From NCBI GenBank assembly GCA_900547655.1, contig URHQ01000047.1:1-16213 (forward strand): a stretch of 16,213 nucleotides of DNA, written 5' to 3'. The position numbers and the translations under genes were made by a program. The notes beneath the pieces are model-generated. The model made no database searches. It saw only the letters and a list, made by a program, of their open reading frames with translations, and was not told where the DNA came from. Within the stretch, counting starts at the first letter, position 1. Each line of letters starts with the position of its first letter. Positions 1 to 6,831 of the stretch are shown piece by piece. Source of the DNA: an uncultured Collinsella sp. GTDB taxonomy: Bacteria; Actinomycetota; Coriobacteriia; Coriobacteriales; Coriobacteriaceae.

Positions 1-2
1 AT

Positions 3-1895
3 GCCCTGTTGTTCGATAACGCTGCCGCACTTGAGCGCGCCGGTCGCGCTGCGCTGGACCAGAAGAAGGCCTCGGGCGAGGCGCTGCTGGTGGCGCGCAG
101 CGTGAGCGGCTCTACCGCCGCTGAGGGCGCCTCCGGTACCCGTCTGGTTGATCGTCTGTCCGTGCGCGCAGGCTACGGTCCCGTCGTTGAGGCGCTGCTC
201 GGCGGTTATTACGTCGTGGACGATCTTGCTGCCGCGCTGTCGGCGCCGGTCGTTGACGGCGTGACTTACGTTACCCCCGATGGCGCCCGCGTCGCCTGCG
301 GCGGCCTGGTGCGCGTGGGACTCGATGCCGGCGAGGCTTCGGGTGCCCTTGAGCGCAAGCGTCGTATTCGCGAGCTGGAGGGCCTGGAGCCCGATCTGGT
401 TGCTGTGTTTGAGCATGTGTCGGATCAGGTCGTCGAGGCCAATGCGGCCGTCGAGGAGGCGCGTGCCGCCGAGGGTGATGCCGCCGGCGAGATCGCCCGT
501 CTTGAGGGCGAGCGCCGCTCGCTGCTCTCCGAGATCGGCCGTCTGGAGCAAAGCGCCAACAATGCCGAGGTCGAGCGCGTGCGTATCTCCAAGCGCCGTG
601 AGCAGGCTGCCGAGGCCGTTCGCGCCGCGCGCCCGCGCGTGGACGAGCTCACCCGTTCGCGTGACGAGGCCCGTGCACAGGCAAGCGATCTGGGCTTGCA
701 GATTGCCGAGGCCAACGACGAGCTCGATCGCGTACGTCGTGATGATTCCGAGGCTGCCGGCAAGCTCGCCGACGCCAAGGTTCGCCTGGCCCAGACAAGC
801 GAACGCCTGCGTTCGCTGAAGGGCCGCGTGCCCGACCTGGAGCATCGTCTTGAGGGCATCGACCGCCGTATCCGCGGAACACGCCAGGCTTCGCGCTCGC
901 TCGAGCTGCTGCGCCTGCGCGTCGACCCCATGCACGAACGCTATTCTGCCCTGTTGGAACGCGCGTCGGATTGGGCAGCGCGTCTGCGTGACCAGGCCTC
1001 TCTGGAGGAGGCGGACTCCGCTTCGCTCAAGAAGACCATCGAGGATGCCAAGGCAGAGGTTGCCCGCGCTAAGGAGCGAGTCGATACCGCCGCCGCCACG
1101 CAAAACGAGTTTAAGGTCGCGCGTGGCAAGCTTGAGGTGCAGGTAGAGGCCGCCATTAAGGCCATTACCGCCGATGGCACCACGGTACTCGAGGAAGCGC
1201 TCATGCTTCCCGCGCCCACCGATCGCGACGCCGCGGAGCGCGAGCTCAACCAGCTTGTGCGCCAGATCAACAACCTGGGTCCTGTGAACCAAGTCGCCAT
1301 GGAGGAGTACGAGCAGCTCAAGCGCCGTGCCGATTACATCGAGGAGCAACTTGCCGATCTGGAGAGCGCGCGCAAGGCGCTCACCAAGATCACCGTGGCG
1401 ATCGACCGCAAGATGCGCAAGGCGTTCCTGGTGACGTTTGAGAAGGTTGATGCGAATTTCCGCGAGATCTTCGCCATGCTCTTCCCGGGCGGTCAGGCTC
1501 ATCTGGAGATGACCGATCCCGAGCATCCGGCCGAGACGGGCATTGAGGTCGTGGCGCAGCCGCGCGGCAAGCGCATCACCAAGATGATGCTCATGTCGGG
1601 TGGCGAGAAGAGTCTGACGGCGCTCGCCCTGCTCTTTGCCGTGTACCGTACGCGCACGGTGCCGTTCTATGTGCTGGACGAGGTTGAGGCGGCGCTCGAC
1701 GACGCCAACCTGTCCAAGCTCATCGGCGCCCTTGATGTGCTGCGTTCCGATACGCAGCTCTTGGTAATCTCGCATCAGCGCCGTACTATGGAGGATGCTG
1801 ACGTTCTCTACGGCGTCTCGATGCAAGCCGACGGCGTCAGTCGCGTCGTCTCGCAAAAACTCGATCGCGAAACCGGAAAGGTCGTGAATGCATAA
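3..1895 (+). CDS. smc: Chromosome partition protein SMC, C-terminal half (5' truncated by window edge)
   Basis: SMC is the ATP-driven ring protein that organises and helps segregate the chromosome, usually with ScpA and ScpB. The reading frame is open from base 3, so the N-terminal ATPase half and first coiled coil lie outside the window. What is visible starts near the end of the hinge (residues about 25-100, with Gly-rich GYGPVVEALLGGYYVV). A long Glu/Arg/Ala-rich coiled coil follows to about residue 460, then the C-terminal ATPase half. That half has the ABC signature LMSGGEKSLTALAL (near base 1590) and the Walker B/D-loop stretch FYVLDEVEAALDDAN with its catalytic Glu. The final part ISHQRRTMEDAD is the usual switch region. 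Its TAA stop shares one base with the ftsY ATG (TAATG), which suggests translational coupling. Identity is very secure; only the start is missing. Confidence 0.97.
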   Translation, partial: ALLFDNAAALERAGRAALDQKKASGEALLVARSVSGSTAAEGASGTRLVDRLSVRAGYGPVVEALLGGYYVVDDLAAALSAPVVDGVTYVTPDGARVACGGLVRVGLDAGEASGALERKRRIRELEGLEPDLVAVFEHVSDQVVEANAAVEEARAAEGDAAGEIARLEGERRSLLSEIGRLEQSANNAEVERVRISKRREQAAEAVRAARPRVDELTRSRDEARAQASDLGLQIAEANDELDRVRRDDSEAAGKLADAKVRLAQTSERLRSLKGRVPDLEHRLEGIDRRIRGTRQASRSLELLRLRVDPMHERYSALLERASDWAARLRDQASLEEADSASLKKTIEDAKAEVARAKERVDTAAATQNEFKVARGKLEVQVEAAIKAITADGTTVLEEALMLPAPTDRDAAERELNQLVRQINNLGPVNQVAMEEYEQLKRRADYIEEQLADLESARKALTKITVAIDRKMRKAFLVTFEKVDANFREIFAMLFPGGQAHLEMTDPEHPAETGIEVVAQPRGKRITKMMLMSGGEKSLTALALLFAVYRTRTVPFYVLDEVEAALDDANLSKLIGALDVLRSDTQLLVISHQRRTMEDADVLYGVSMQADGVSRVVSQKLDRETGKVVNA

Positions 1896-2812
1896 TGGGA
1901 TTCTTTGACGCTCTCTCGCGCGGACTTGAGCGCAGCCGCGAGGCACTCAACGAGGTCTTCTACTTTGGCGGCGAGGTCGACGAGGACTTTTGGGAGGACC
2001 TTGAGGACACCCTCGTCATGGGTGACATGGGTGCCGAGGTCGCCATTCAGGTCTCCGATGACCTGCGCGACGCCGCTGCCAAGAAGAACCTCAAGACCGC
2101 CCCGCAGCTTCGCCGCGCTCTGGCCGAGCAGCTCGAGGGCCATTTTGTGCCTGCTGAGCGCGACCCGTTTTCCGATACGCCGAGCTGCGTGCTGTTTGTC
2201 GGCATCAACGGTGCCGGCAAGACCACCACGGTCGGCAAGATTGCGAGCGCCATGGCTTCTCGCGGCAAGAATGTCGTGATCGGTTCGGCAGATACCTTCC
2301 GCGCCGCCGCCATCGAGCAGCTCGATGTGTGGGGCCAGCGCGCCGGTGTTCCCGTCATCAAGCGCGACCGCGGCTCCGACCCGGCGAGCGTTTGTTACGA
2401 CGTGCTCGACGAGGCCGACAAGCGCGGCAGCGACCTGGTGCTTATCGATACCGCCGGACGTCTGCACACGAGCCCCGAGCTCATGCGCGAGCTCGCCAAG
2501 GTGGTCAACGTGACGCGTAAGCGCGCCGCCAATATGGCCGCCGGTCCCATGCCGGTCTCGGTCGTGCTTGTGATCGATGCCGCCACTGGCCAGAACGGTC
2601 TGAACCAGGCGCTCGAGTTTAACGAGGCGCTGGGCCTGGACGGTATTATCATGACTAAGCTCGACGGCACGGCTAAGGGCGGTATCGCCATGGCCGTGGC
2701 CGAGAAGCTCAAGCTCCCGATCCTGCGCGTGGGCGTGGGCGAGCAGGTCGATGACCTGCAGGAGTTTAACGCCAAAGATTTCTGCCGCGCCCTGGTGGGC
2801 GAGTCCAACTAA
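1895..2812 (+). CDS. ftsY: Signal recognition particle receptor FtsY
   Basis: FtsY is the SRP receptor GTPase. It docks Ffh-ribosome complexes at the membrane and hands them to SecYEG. The 305-residue protein has an N domain (about 1-90) followed by the SRP-type G domain. Visible motifs are the P-loop GINGAGKTTT (about 103-112), DTFRAAAIEQL (G2 region), DTAGRLH (G3, about 186), TKLDG (G4, about 253) and the closing GVGEQVDDLQEF. The long acidic A domain of E. coli FtsY is absent; the protein begins directly with MGFFDALSRGLERSREALNEV, a short amphipathic start that probably serves as the membrane anchor. The ATG overlaps the smc stop by one base, and ffh follows after 10 bases, so the three genes are almost certainly co-transcribed. 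DTFRAAAIEQL and the short N domain separate it from Ffh. Confidence 0.97.
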   Translation: MGFFDALSRGLERSREALNEVFYFGGEVDEDFWEDLEDTLVMGDMGAEVAIQVSDDLRDAAAKKNLKTAPQLRRALAEQLEGHFVPAERDPFSDTPSCVLFVGINGAGKTTTVGKIASAMASRGKNVVIGSADTFRAAAIEQLDVWGQRAGVPVIKRDRGSDPASVCYDVLDEADKRGSDLVLIDTAGRLHTSPELMRELAKVVNVTRKRAANMAAGPMPVSVVLVIDAATGQNGLNQALEFNEALGLDGIIMTKLDGTAKGGIAMAVAEKLKLPILRVGVGEQVDDLQEFNAKDFCRALVGESN

Positions 2813-2822
2813 GGAGTGACTA

Positions 2823-4298
2823 GTGTTTGATTCTCTGAGCGATCGCCTCAACGACACATTTGACCGCCTGCGCGGCAAGGGTAAGCTGACCGAGGCCGAT
2901 ATCACCTCGGCCATGCGCGATATTCGCATGGCACTGCTCGAGGCCGACGTTAACTTTAAGGTCGTCAAGGAGTTCGTTGCCAAGACCAAGGAGCGCTGCA
3001 TGACCGCCGAGGTCATGGAGTCGCTGTCGCCGGCGCAAAACGTCGTCAAGATCGTGCTCGACGAGCTCACCGAGATGCTCGGCTCAACCGAGAGCAAGCT
3101 CGTCTTTAGCAATCGCATTCCCAATGTCATCATGCTCGTGGGCCTGCAGGGCTCCGGTAAGACCACGGCGGCCGTAAAGCTGGCTTACCTGCTCAAGAAG
3201 CAGGGCCGCTCGCCGTTGCTCGCCGCGTGCGACGTCTACCGTCCCGCCGCTGCCGACCAGCTGGCCACGCTCGGTGGCGAGATCGGCGTACCGGTCTTCC
3301 GTGGCGATGGTGCGCACCCGGTTGTCATCGCCAAGGGCGCCATCCAGGAGGCCGTCGACCACCTGCGTGACGTGGTCATCGTCGATACCGCCGGTCGTCT
3401 TCAGATCGATGAGCAGATGATGCAGGAGGCCGTGGACATCAAGAAGGCCGTCAAGCCCGACCAGGTGCTGATGGTCGTCGATGCCATGACCGGCCAGGAC
3501 ATCGTCAACGTGGTCTCGACGTTTGCCGAGCGCACCGACTTTGATGGTGTGATTATCTCCAAGCTCGACGGTGACGCCCGTGGCGGCGGCGCGCTTTCCG
3601 TGCGTCAGGTGACCGGCAAGCCCATCAAGTTTGTGAGCATGGGCGAGAAACCCGATTCGCTTGAGCCGTTCTATCCCGATCGCATGGCCAAGCGCATTCT
3701 GGGCATGGGCGATGTCGTCGGTATTATCGAGAAGGCCCAGGAGGCAGCCGATGCAGAGCAGCTCGAGGCTGCCGAGCGTATGCTGCGCGAGGGCTTCACC
3801 ATGAACGACATGCTCGACCAGATGAAGGCCGTCAAAAAGATGGGCGGCATGAAGGGCATCCTTGGCATGCTCCCCGGCGGTCAGCGCGCGCTCAACCAGA
3901 TGGGCGGCAACCTGGATGAGGGTATTTTCGATAAGAACGAGGCCATCATCATGTCGATGACCAAGGAGGAGCGCCTTCGTCCCTCCATCATCAACGGTCA
4001 GCGTCGCGCCCGCATCGCCAAGGGCGCCGGCGTGACCCCCACTGAGGTCAATAGCCTTATGAAGCAGTGGGGCGAGATGAATAAGATGATGGGCCGCATG
4101 CGCTCGATGGCCAATCAGGCGCAGGCCGGCGGCAAGAAGGGCAAGAAGGGTAAGAAGGGCAAAAAGATGCGCATGCCCAATATTCCCGGTCTGGATGCCA
4201 TGGGCCTGGGCGGCATGGGCGGACTTGGGACGGGCGGTCCTAAGTCCGATATGGACCTGCTGCGCCAGATGGAAGCACAGATGCGCAACAAGAAGTAA
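2823..4298 (+). CDS. ffh: Signal recognition particle protein Ffh (SRP54)
   Basis: Ffh binds 4.5S/SRP RNA and hydrophobic signal sequences emerging from the ribosome, and targets the complex to FtsY. The 491-residue protein shows the N domain (1-95) and the G domain with GLQGSGKTTAA (about 105-115), DVYRPAAADQL (about 136), DTAGRLQ (about 187) and SKLDGDARGG (about 245). The Met-rich M domain (about 320-430) contains GMLPGG and the RNA-binding SMTKEER and RRARIAKGAG stretches. It starts at GTG, placed by an AAGGAG ribosome-binding site at 2811-2816, six bases upstream. Odd feature: a lysine tract made of four tandem Gly-Lys-Lys units near residue 436, followed by a Gly/Met-rich tail. This makes the C-terminus longer and more basic than usual, and may give extra RNA or membrane contact (inference). 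Last gene of the smc-ftsY-ffh set, followed by a hairpin. Confidence 0.97.
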   Translation: MFDSLSDRLNDTFDRLRGKGKLTEADITSAMRDIRMALLEADVNFKVVKEFVAKTKERCMTAEVMESLSPAQNVVKIVLDELTEMLGSTESKLVFSNRIPNVIMLVGLQGSGKTTAAVKLAYLLKKQGRSPLLAACDVYRPAAADQLATLGGEIGVPVFRGDGAHPVVIAKGAIQEAVDHLRDVVIVDTAGRLQIDEQMMQEAVDIKKAVKPDQVLMVVDAMTGQDIVNVVSTFAERTDFDGVIISKLDGDARGGGALSVRQVTGKPIKFVSMGEKPDSLEPFYPDRMAKRILGMGDVVGIIEKAQEAADAEQLEAAERMLREGFTMNDMLDQMKAVKKMGGMKGILGMLPGGQRALNQMGGNLDEGIFDKNEAIIMSMTKEERLRPSIINGQRRARIAKGAGVTPTEVNSLMKQWGEMNKMMGRMRSMANQAQAGGKKGKKGKKGKKMRMPNIPGLDAMGLGGMGGLGTGGPKSDMDLLRQMEAQMRNKK

Positions 4299-4320
4299 CG
4301 ACTAGTTGAGTCGTGTATGG

Positions 4321-4356
4321 CGAAGGCCGCCTGGATGGTATTCCAGGCGGCCTTCG
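4321..4356 (+). terminator. Intrinsic-type terminator hairpin after ffh
   Basis: A perfect 15-bp inverted repeat (4321-4335 with 4342-4356) encloses a 6-base loop, 22 bases after the ffh stop. The downstream T content is modest (TCGTTATTT at 4360-4368), so it fits the plus strand only moderately. On the minus strand no T tract follows, so it is a poor terminator for the convergent gene. The stem is very GC-rich and should be very stable. Confidence 0.75.
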
Positions 4357-4414
4357 TCGTTATTTCGCTGGTTGTCGCACGCGTGGAAGCGCGTTCTCGA
4401 CGAGGTGCTTGCCG

Positions 4415-5179
4415 CTAGTGGCAGCCGCAGCCTTCGTGGCCCTCGTGCTCGTGATGGCCGTGGCAACCACAGGATTCGCTGTGCTCATGGGCGTGCTCGT
4501 GGTCATGGCCGTGGCAGCTGCACGTGGCCTCGCCGTTCTGTGCGAGCGTGCCGGCGATAAGTGCCTCGACGCAAGCGTCGCAGCTGCCCTGGGCACCTGC
4601 GTATACCGTGATGCCGGCTTGGGCAAGCGCGTTGATAGCGCCGCCGCCGATACCGCCGCAAATGAGCGTGTCAACGCCACCGTTGGCAAGCAGGCCCGCC
4701 AAGGCGCCGTGGCCGGTGCCATCGGTGCCCACGACCTGCTCGTTGAGCACCTTGCCATCCTGTATGTCGTAGATCTTGAACTGCTCGCTGCGGCCAAAGT
4801 GCATATAGATGTTGCCGTTGTCGTACGTCGTTGCCACCCTCATGGTGCCGACCTCCTTTGCTGGCCATGCGGCCGTCGTCGTGGCGAGGGGGGAGTACGC
4901 GATATTGCCGCCCTCGATGACGAGCGCTCGTCCGTTGACCAGCGCATCGGCCACCTTGCGATGCGCGCGGCTGCAAATGGCCGCCACCGTTGCGCGGGCG
5001 ATGCCCATCTGCTGGGCGACCGCCTCTTGGTTGAGACCTTCCAGGTCGCACAGGCGCAGCACCTCAAGCTCGTCGACGGTCATGTCGATGGCGTCTCCGC
5101 TGGCAAGGCCGTCGGGGGTAAAGCCGCGATATTCGGGGATGATCCCAACGCGGCGCAATTTTTCGCGTCTTCCTGCCAT
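4415..5179 (-). CDS. DUF134 helix-turn-helix / NifX-type cofactor-binding fusion with His/Cys-rich tail
   Basis: This 254-residue protein has three parts. Residues 1-91 match the DUF134 (UPF0251) family: a basic start, FTPDG, DELEVLRLCDLEGLNQEAVA and a helix-turn-helix around 47-72 ending KVADALVNGRALVIEGG. Residues 113-215 match the NifX/NifB-C dinitrogenase iron-molybdenum cofactor-binding fold (MRVATTYDNGNIYMHFGRSE, then GHGALAGLL, GGVDTLICGGIGGGAINAL, GITVYAG). Residues 220-254 hold 6 Cys and 12 His, including three C-x-C-H units (CSCH, CGCH, CGCH). The start chosen is the ATG at 5179, with GGAGAG at 5183-5188; the frame is open further upstream but without family-like sequence. No nitrogenase gene is nearby, so a role in FeMo-cofactor handling is unlikely here. 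A metal- or Fe-S-responsive DNA-binding role is inference. Domain calls are strong; function is unknown. Confidence 0.88.
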   Translation of the reverse strand: MAGRREKLRRVGIIPEYRGFTPDGLASGDAIDMTVDELEVLRLCDLEGLNQEAVAQQMGIARATVAAICSRAHRKVADALVNGRALVIEGGNIAYSPLATTTAAWPAKEVGTMRVATTYDNGNIYMHFGRSEQFKIYDIQDGKVLNEQVVGTDGTGHGALAGLLANGGVDTLICGGIGGGAINALAQAGITVYAGAQGSCDACVEALIAGTLAQNGEATCSCHGHDHEHAHEHSESCGCHGHHEHEGHEGCGCH

Positions 5180-5193
5180 ACACTCTCCAAATC

Positions 5194-5205
5194 TGACATA
5201 TGTCA
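5194..5205. promoter_or_regulatory. Palindrome TGACATATGTCA, promoter-proximal copy
   Basis: A perfect 12-bp palindrome, preceded by TC as is the second copy at 5247. It lies 15 bases upstream of the ATG of the DUF134-NifX gene and overlaps the transcription start predicted for that gene's promoter (about 5204). Two exact copies of a perfect palindrome in a 65-bp span look like operator half-sites for a dimeric regulator. The regulator may be the adjacent helix-turn-helix protein itself (inference). Confidence 0.7.
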
Positions 5206-5210
5206 ACAAT

Positions 5211-5238
5211 AGAATAACGAACGTGTGGATTTGCGCAA
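5211..5238 (-). promoter_or_regulatory. Candidate promoter of the DUF134-NifX gene
   Basis: On the minus strand, a -35-like TTGCGC (5238-5233) and a -10-like TATTCT (5216-5211) are separated by 16 bases. The -35 box is part of the small palindrome TTGCGCAA. One TGACATATGTCA copy sits just upstream of the -35 box and the other covers the predicted start. This is the arrangement expected of a controlled promoter. Each box matches consensus at about four of six positions, so the call is tentative. Confidence 0.45.
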
Positions 5239-5246
5239 GGAATTTC

Positions 5247-5258
5247 TGACATATGTCA
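5247..5258. promoter_or_regulatory. Palindrome TGACATATGTCA, distal copy
   Basis: Second identical copy of the 12-bp palindrome, offset 53 bases from the first, close to five helical turns. A protein bound at both would sit on the same DNA face. It is upstream of the -35 box of the minus-strand gene and about 48 bases upstream of the thyA -10 box. It could therefore act on either divergent gene. Confidence 0.7.
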
Positions 5259-5305
5259 TAAAGTGAGGGCTTATGTTTTGGCTGTGGGGCCGCGTGCGCC
5301 TGGGC

Positions 5306-5311
5306 TACAAT
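5306..5311 (+). promoter_or_regulatory. Candidate -10 box of the thyA-dfr promoter
   Basis: TACAAT matches the -10 consensus at five of six positions and lies 34 bases before the thyA ATG. No convincing -35 box stands 16-18 bases upstream; TTGGCT at 5278 is too far away (22-base spacer). An activator or an atypical promoter is possible. Confidence 0.4.
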
Positions 5312-5345
5312 GAATCTCGCTTGTAGGCGACTGACAGGAGGGTCA

Positions 5346-6194
5346 ATGAGCAAGGCTGATCAACAGTTTGTAACCATGTGCCGCGATATCTTGGACCATG
5401 GCACCACCACCGAGGGCCAAAAGGTCCGCCCGGTGTGGGAGGACGGCACCCCTGCCTATACCATTAAAAACTTTGGCGTCACGGCGCGCTACGACCTGCG
5501 CGAGGAGTTCCCTGCGCTTACGCTACGTCGTACGGCGCTCAAGTCCGCCATGGACGAGATCCTGTGGATCTATCAAAAGAAGTCCAATAATGTCCATGAC
5601 CTCAACAGTCATATTTGGGATGAGTGGGCCGACGAGACCGGCTCCATCGGCAAGGCCTACGGGTACCAGATTGGGCAGAAAAGCCATTATTCCGAGGGTG
5701 ACTTCGACCAGATGGATCGCGTGTTATACGAACTTAAGCATACGCCGTACAGCCGCCGCATCATGACGAACACCTATGTGTTTAGCGACCTGTCCGAGAT
5801 GCACCTGTATCCGTGCGCCTACAGCGTGACCTATAACGTCACGCAGCGCCCGCAGGACGACAAGCCCACGCTCAACATGATTCTCAACCAGCGCAGTCAG
5901 GACATTTTGGCCGCGAATAACTGGAACGTGTGCCAGTACGCCATTCTGCTCATGATGGTCGCGCAGTCGGTCAATATGATTCCCGGCGAGCTGCTGCACG
6001 TGATCGCCGATGCTCACATTTACGACCGTCACGTCGATATCGTCCGCGAACTTATCGAGCGTCCGCAGTTTGCGGCGCCCAAGGTAACGCTGAACCCCGA
6101 CGTGCACGATTTCTATGCGTTTACGACCGATGACCTGATCGTGGAGGGCTACGAGCACGGTCCACAGGTCAAGAACATTCCCATCGCGGTGTAG
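5346..6194 (+). CDS. thyA: Thymidylate synthase ThyA
   Basis: ThyA methylates dUMP to dTMP using methylene-tetrahydrofolate and releases dihydrofolate, which the next gene product recycles. The 282-residue protein shows the family landmarks: LREEFPALTLRRTALKSAM at the start of the fold, WDEWADETGSIGKAYGYQ, SRRIM, the catalytic cysteine at about residue 157 (HLYPCAY), LNQRSQDILAANNWNVCQYA for dUMP binding, and HVIADAHIYDRHVD. The active-site context is YPCAY rather than the common PPCH. The segment before it also departs from the E. coli type, placing the protein in a less common ThyA branch. The ATG at 5346 is set by a good AGGAGG at 5336-5341; an earlier in-frame ATG at 5310 overlaps the -10 box and is unlikely. 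It is directly followed by dfr. Confidence 0.96.
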   Translation: MSKADQQFVTMCRDILDHGTTTEGQKVRPVWEDGTPAYTIKNFGVTARYDLREEFPALTLRRTALKSAMDEILWIYQKKSNNVHDLNSHIWDEWADETGSIGKAYGYQIGQKSHYSEGDFDQMDRVLYELKHTPYSRRIMTNTYVFSDLSEMHLYPCAYSVTYNVTQRPQDDKPTLNMILNQRSQDILAANNWNVCQYAILLMMVAQSVNMIPGELLHVIADAHIYDRHVDIVRELIERPQFAAPKVTLNPDVHDFYAFTTDDLIVEGYEHGPQVKNIPIAV

Positions 6195-6203
6195 GTGGTG
6201 GGC

Positions 6204-6722
6204 ATGACGTGTAAGCTTTCTGCCATCGTCGCTGTGTGTGAAGACTGGGGCATTGGCTGCGAGGGCGATATGGTTGTGTCCAATCGCGCCGACATGCGCC
6301 ATTTTGTGGCGTGCACCAAAGGTTGCCCCGTTATTATGGGGAGCAAGACCCTGCTGAGTTTTCCCGGCGGGCGTCCGCTCAAGAACCGCCGCAATATCGT
6401 GCTCACCCGCGACGAGAGCTTTGCCCCCGAGGGCGTCGACGTGGTGCATAGTATCGACGAGGCGCTCGCCGCGGTTGCCGATGAGCCCGTTGCCTGGGTG
6501 ATCGGTGGCGGCGATGTCTATCGGCAGTTTTTGCCGTATTGCGTCGAGGCCGAGGTCACGCATAACCACTGCGTCCATGTCGTGGATACGTACTTTCCCG
6601 ATTTGGAAGCCGATCCTGCGTGGGAGATTGCGCAGCGTAGCGAGGTCGCGACGATTGCCGCCGGTGAGGGTGACGAGGGCGTCGATTATGAGTTCGTGAC
6701 GTATCGTCGCATCGAGGCTTAA
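6204..6722 (+). CDS. dfrA: Dihydrofolate reductase, variant active-site loop
   Basis: Reduces dihydrofolate to tetrahydrofolate with NADPH, regenerating the ThyA cofactor. The 172-residue protein has the DHFR order: SAIVAVCEDWGIG, DMRHF with the acid equivalent to E. coli Asp27, VIMGSKT, RPLKNRRNIVLT with the glutamate-tail Arg, WVIGGGDVYRQFLP and a closing THNH...DTYFPD. Counting residues against E. coli DHFR, the Met20-loop MPW becomes MVV (Trp22 lost) and the NADPH-phosphate Arg of GRHT is Ser (GSKT). The ATG at 6204 is preferred, with AGGTGG at 6193-6198 as ribosome-binding site. A GTG at 6195, touching the thyA stop, is the alternative (175 residues). Translation is probably coupled to thyA. 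Enzyme identity is sure; antifolate response cannot be read from sequence. The symbol is used in the generic chromosomal sense (also folA). Confidence 0.92.
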   Translation: MTCKLSAIVAVCEDWGIGCEGDMVVSNRADMRHFVACTKGCPVIMGSKTLLSFPGGRPLKNRRNIVLTRDESFAPEGVDVVHSIDEALAAVADEPVAWVIGGGDVYRQFLPYCVEAEVTHNHCVHVVDTYFPDLEADPAWEIAQRSEVATIAAGEGDEGVDYEFVTYRRIEA

Positions 6723-6763
6723 AACCGATTATCCCTTCGGTATTATCGGGTTGAAATGAATGA

Positions 6764-6788
6764 CGGGGCGGCGCATGGCGTTGCCCCG
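6764..6788 (+). terminator. Candidate terminator after thyA-dfr
   Basis: An 11-bp stem with two G-T pairs (6764-6774 with 6778-6788) closes a 3-base ATG loop, followed by the A/T-rich GATATTTGTAT. It begins 42 bases after the dfr stop. An imperfect hairpin, CCGATTAT/TATTATCGG around 6725-6749, lies just before it. The T tract is poor, so partial readthrough into the methyltransferase gene is possible. Confidence 0.45.
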
Positions 6789-6831
6789 ATATTTGTATAG
6801 GTGCTGCAAAGAAAGGTGCGGGCTGGCTGCT

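Noticed and set aside
1808..3166. Long minus-strand open frame (452 codons) opposite the 3' end of smc, ftsY and the start of ffh
   Set aside because: It mirrors the codon bias of the plus-strand genes, has no domain-like sequence, and spans three unrelated genes; it is a shadow frame.
4415..5179. Evidence for a nitrogen-fixation locus
   Set aside because: Only a NifX-type domain is present. No nifH/D/K/B or cofactor-assembly gene is in the window, and such domains are common in non-fixing anaerobes.
4313..5212. Plus-strand open frame of 299 codons over the DUF134-NifX gene
   Set aside because: The minus strand encodes clear family motifs over the whole stretch, and this frame begins inside the ffh terminator region.
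5180..5353. N-terminal extension of the DUF134-NifX protein by 58 residues
   Set aside because: The frame is open, but it covers the promoter, the palindromes and the thyA ribosome-binding site, and DUF134 proteins begin near the MAGRREKLRR start.
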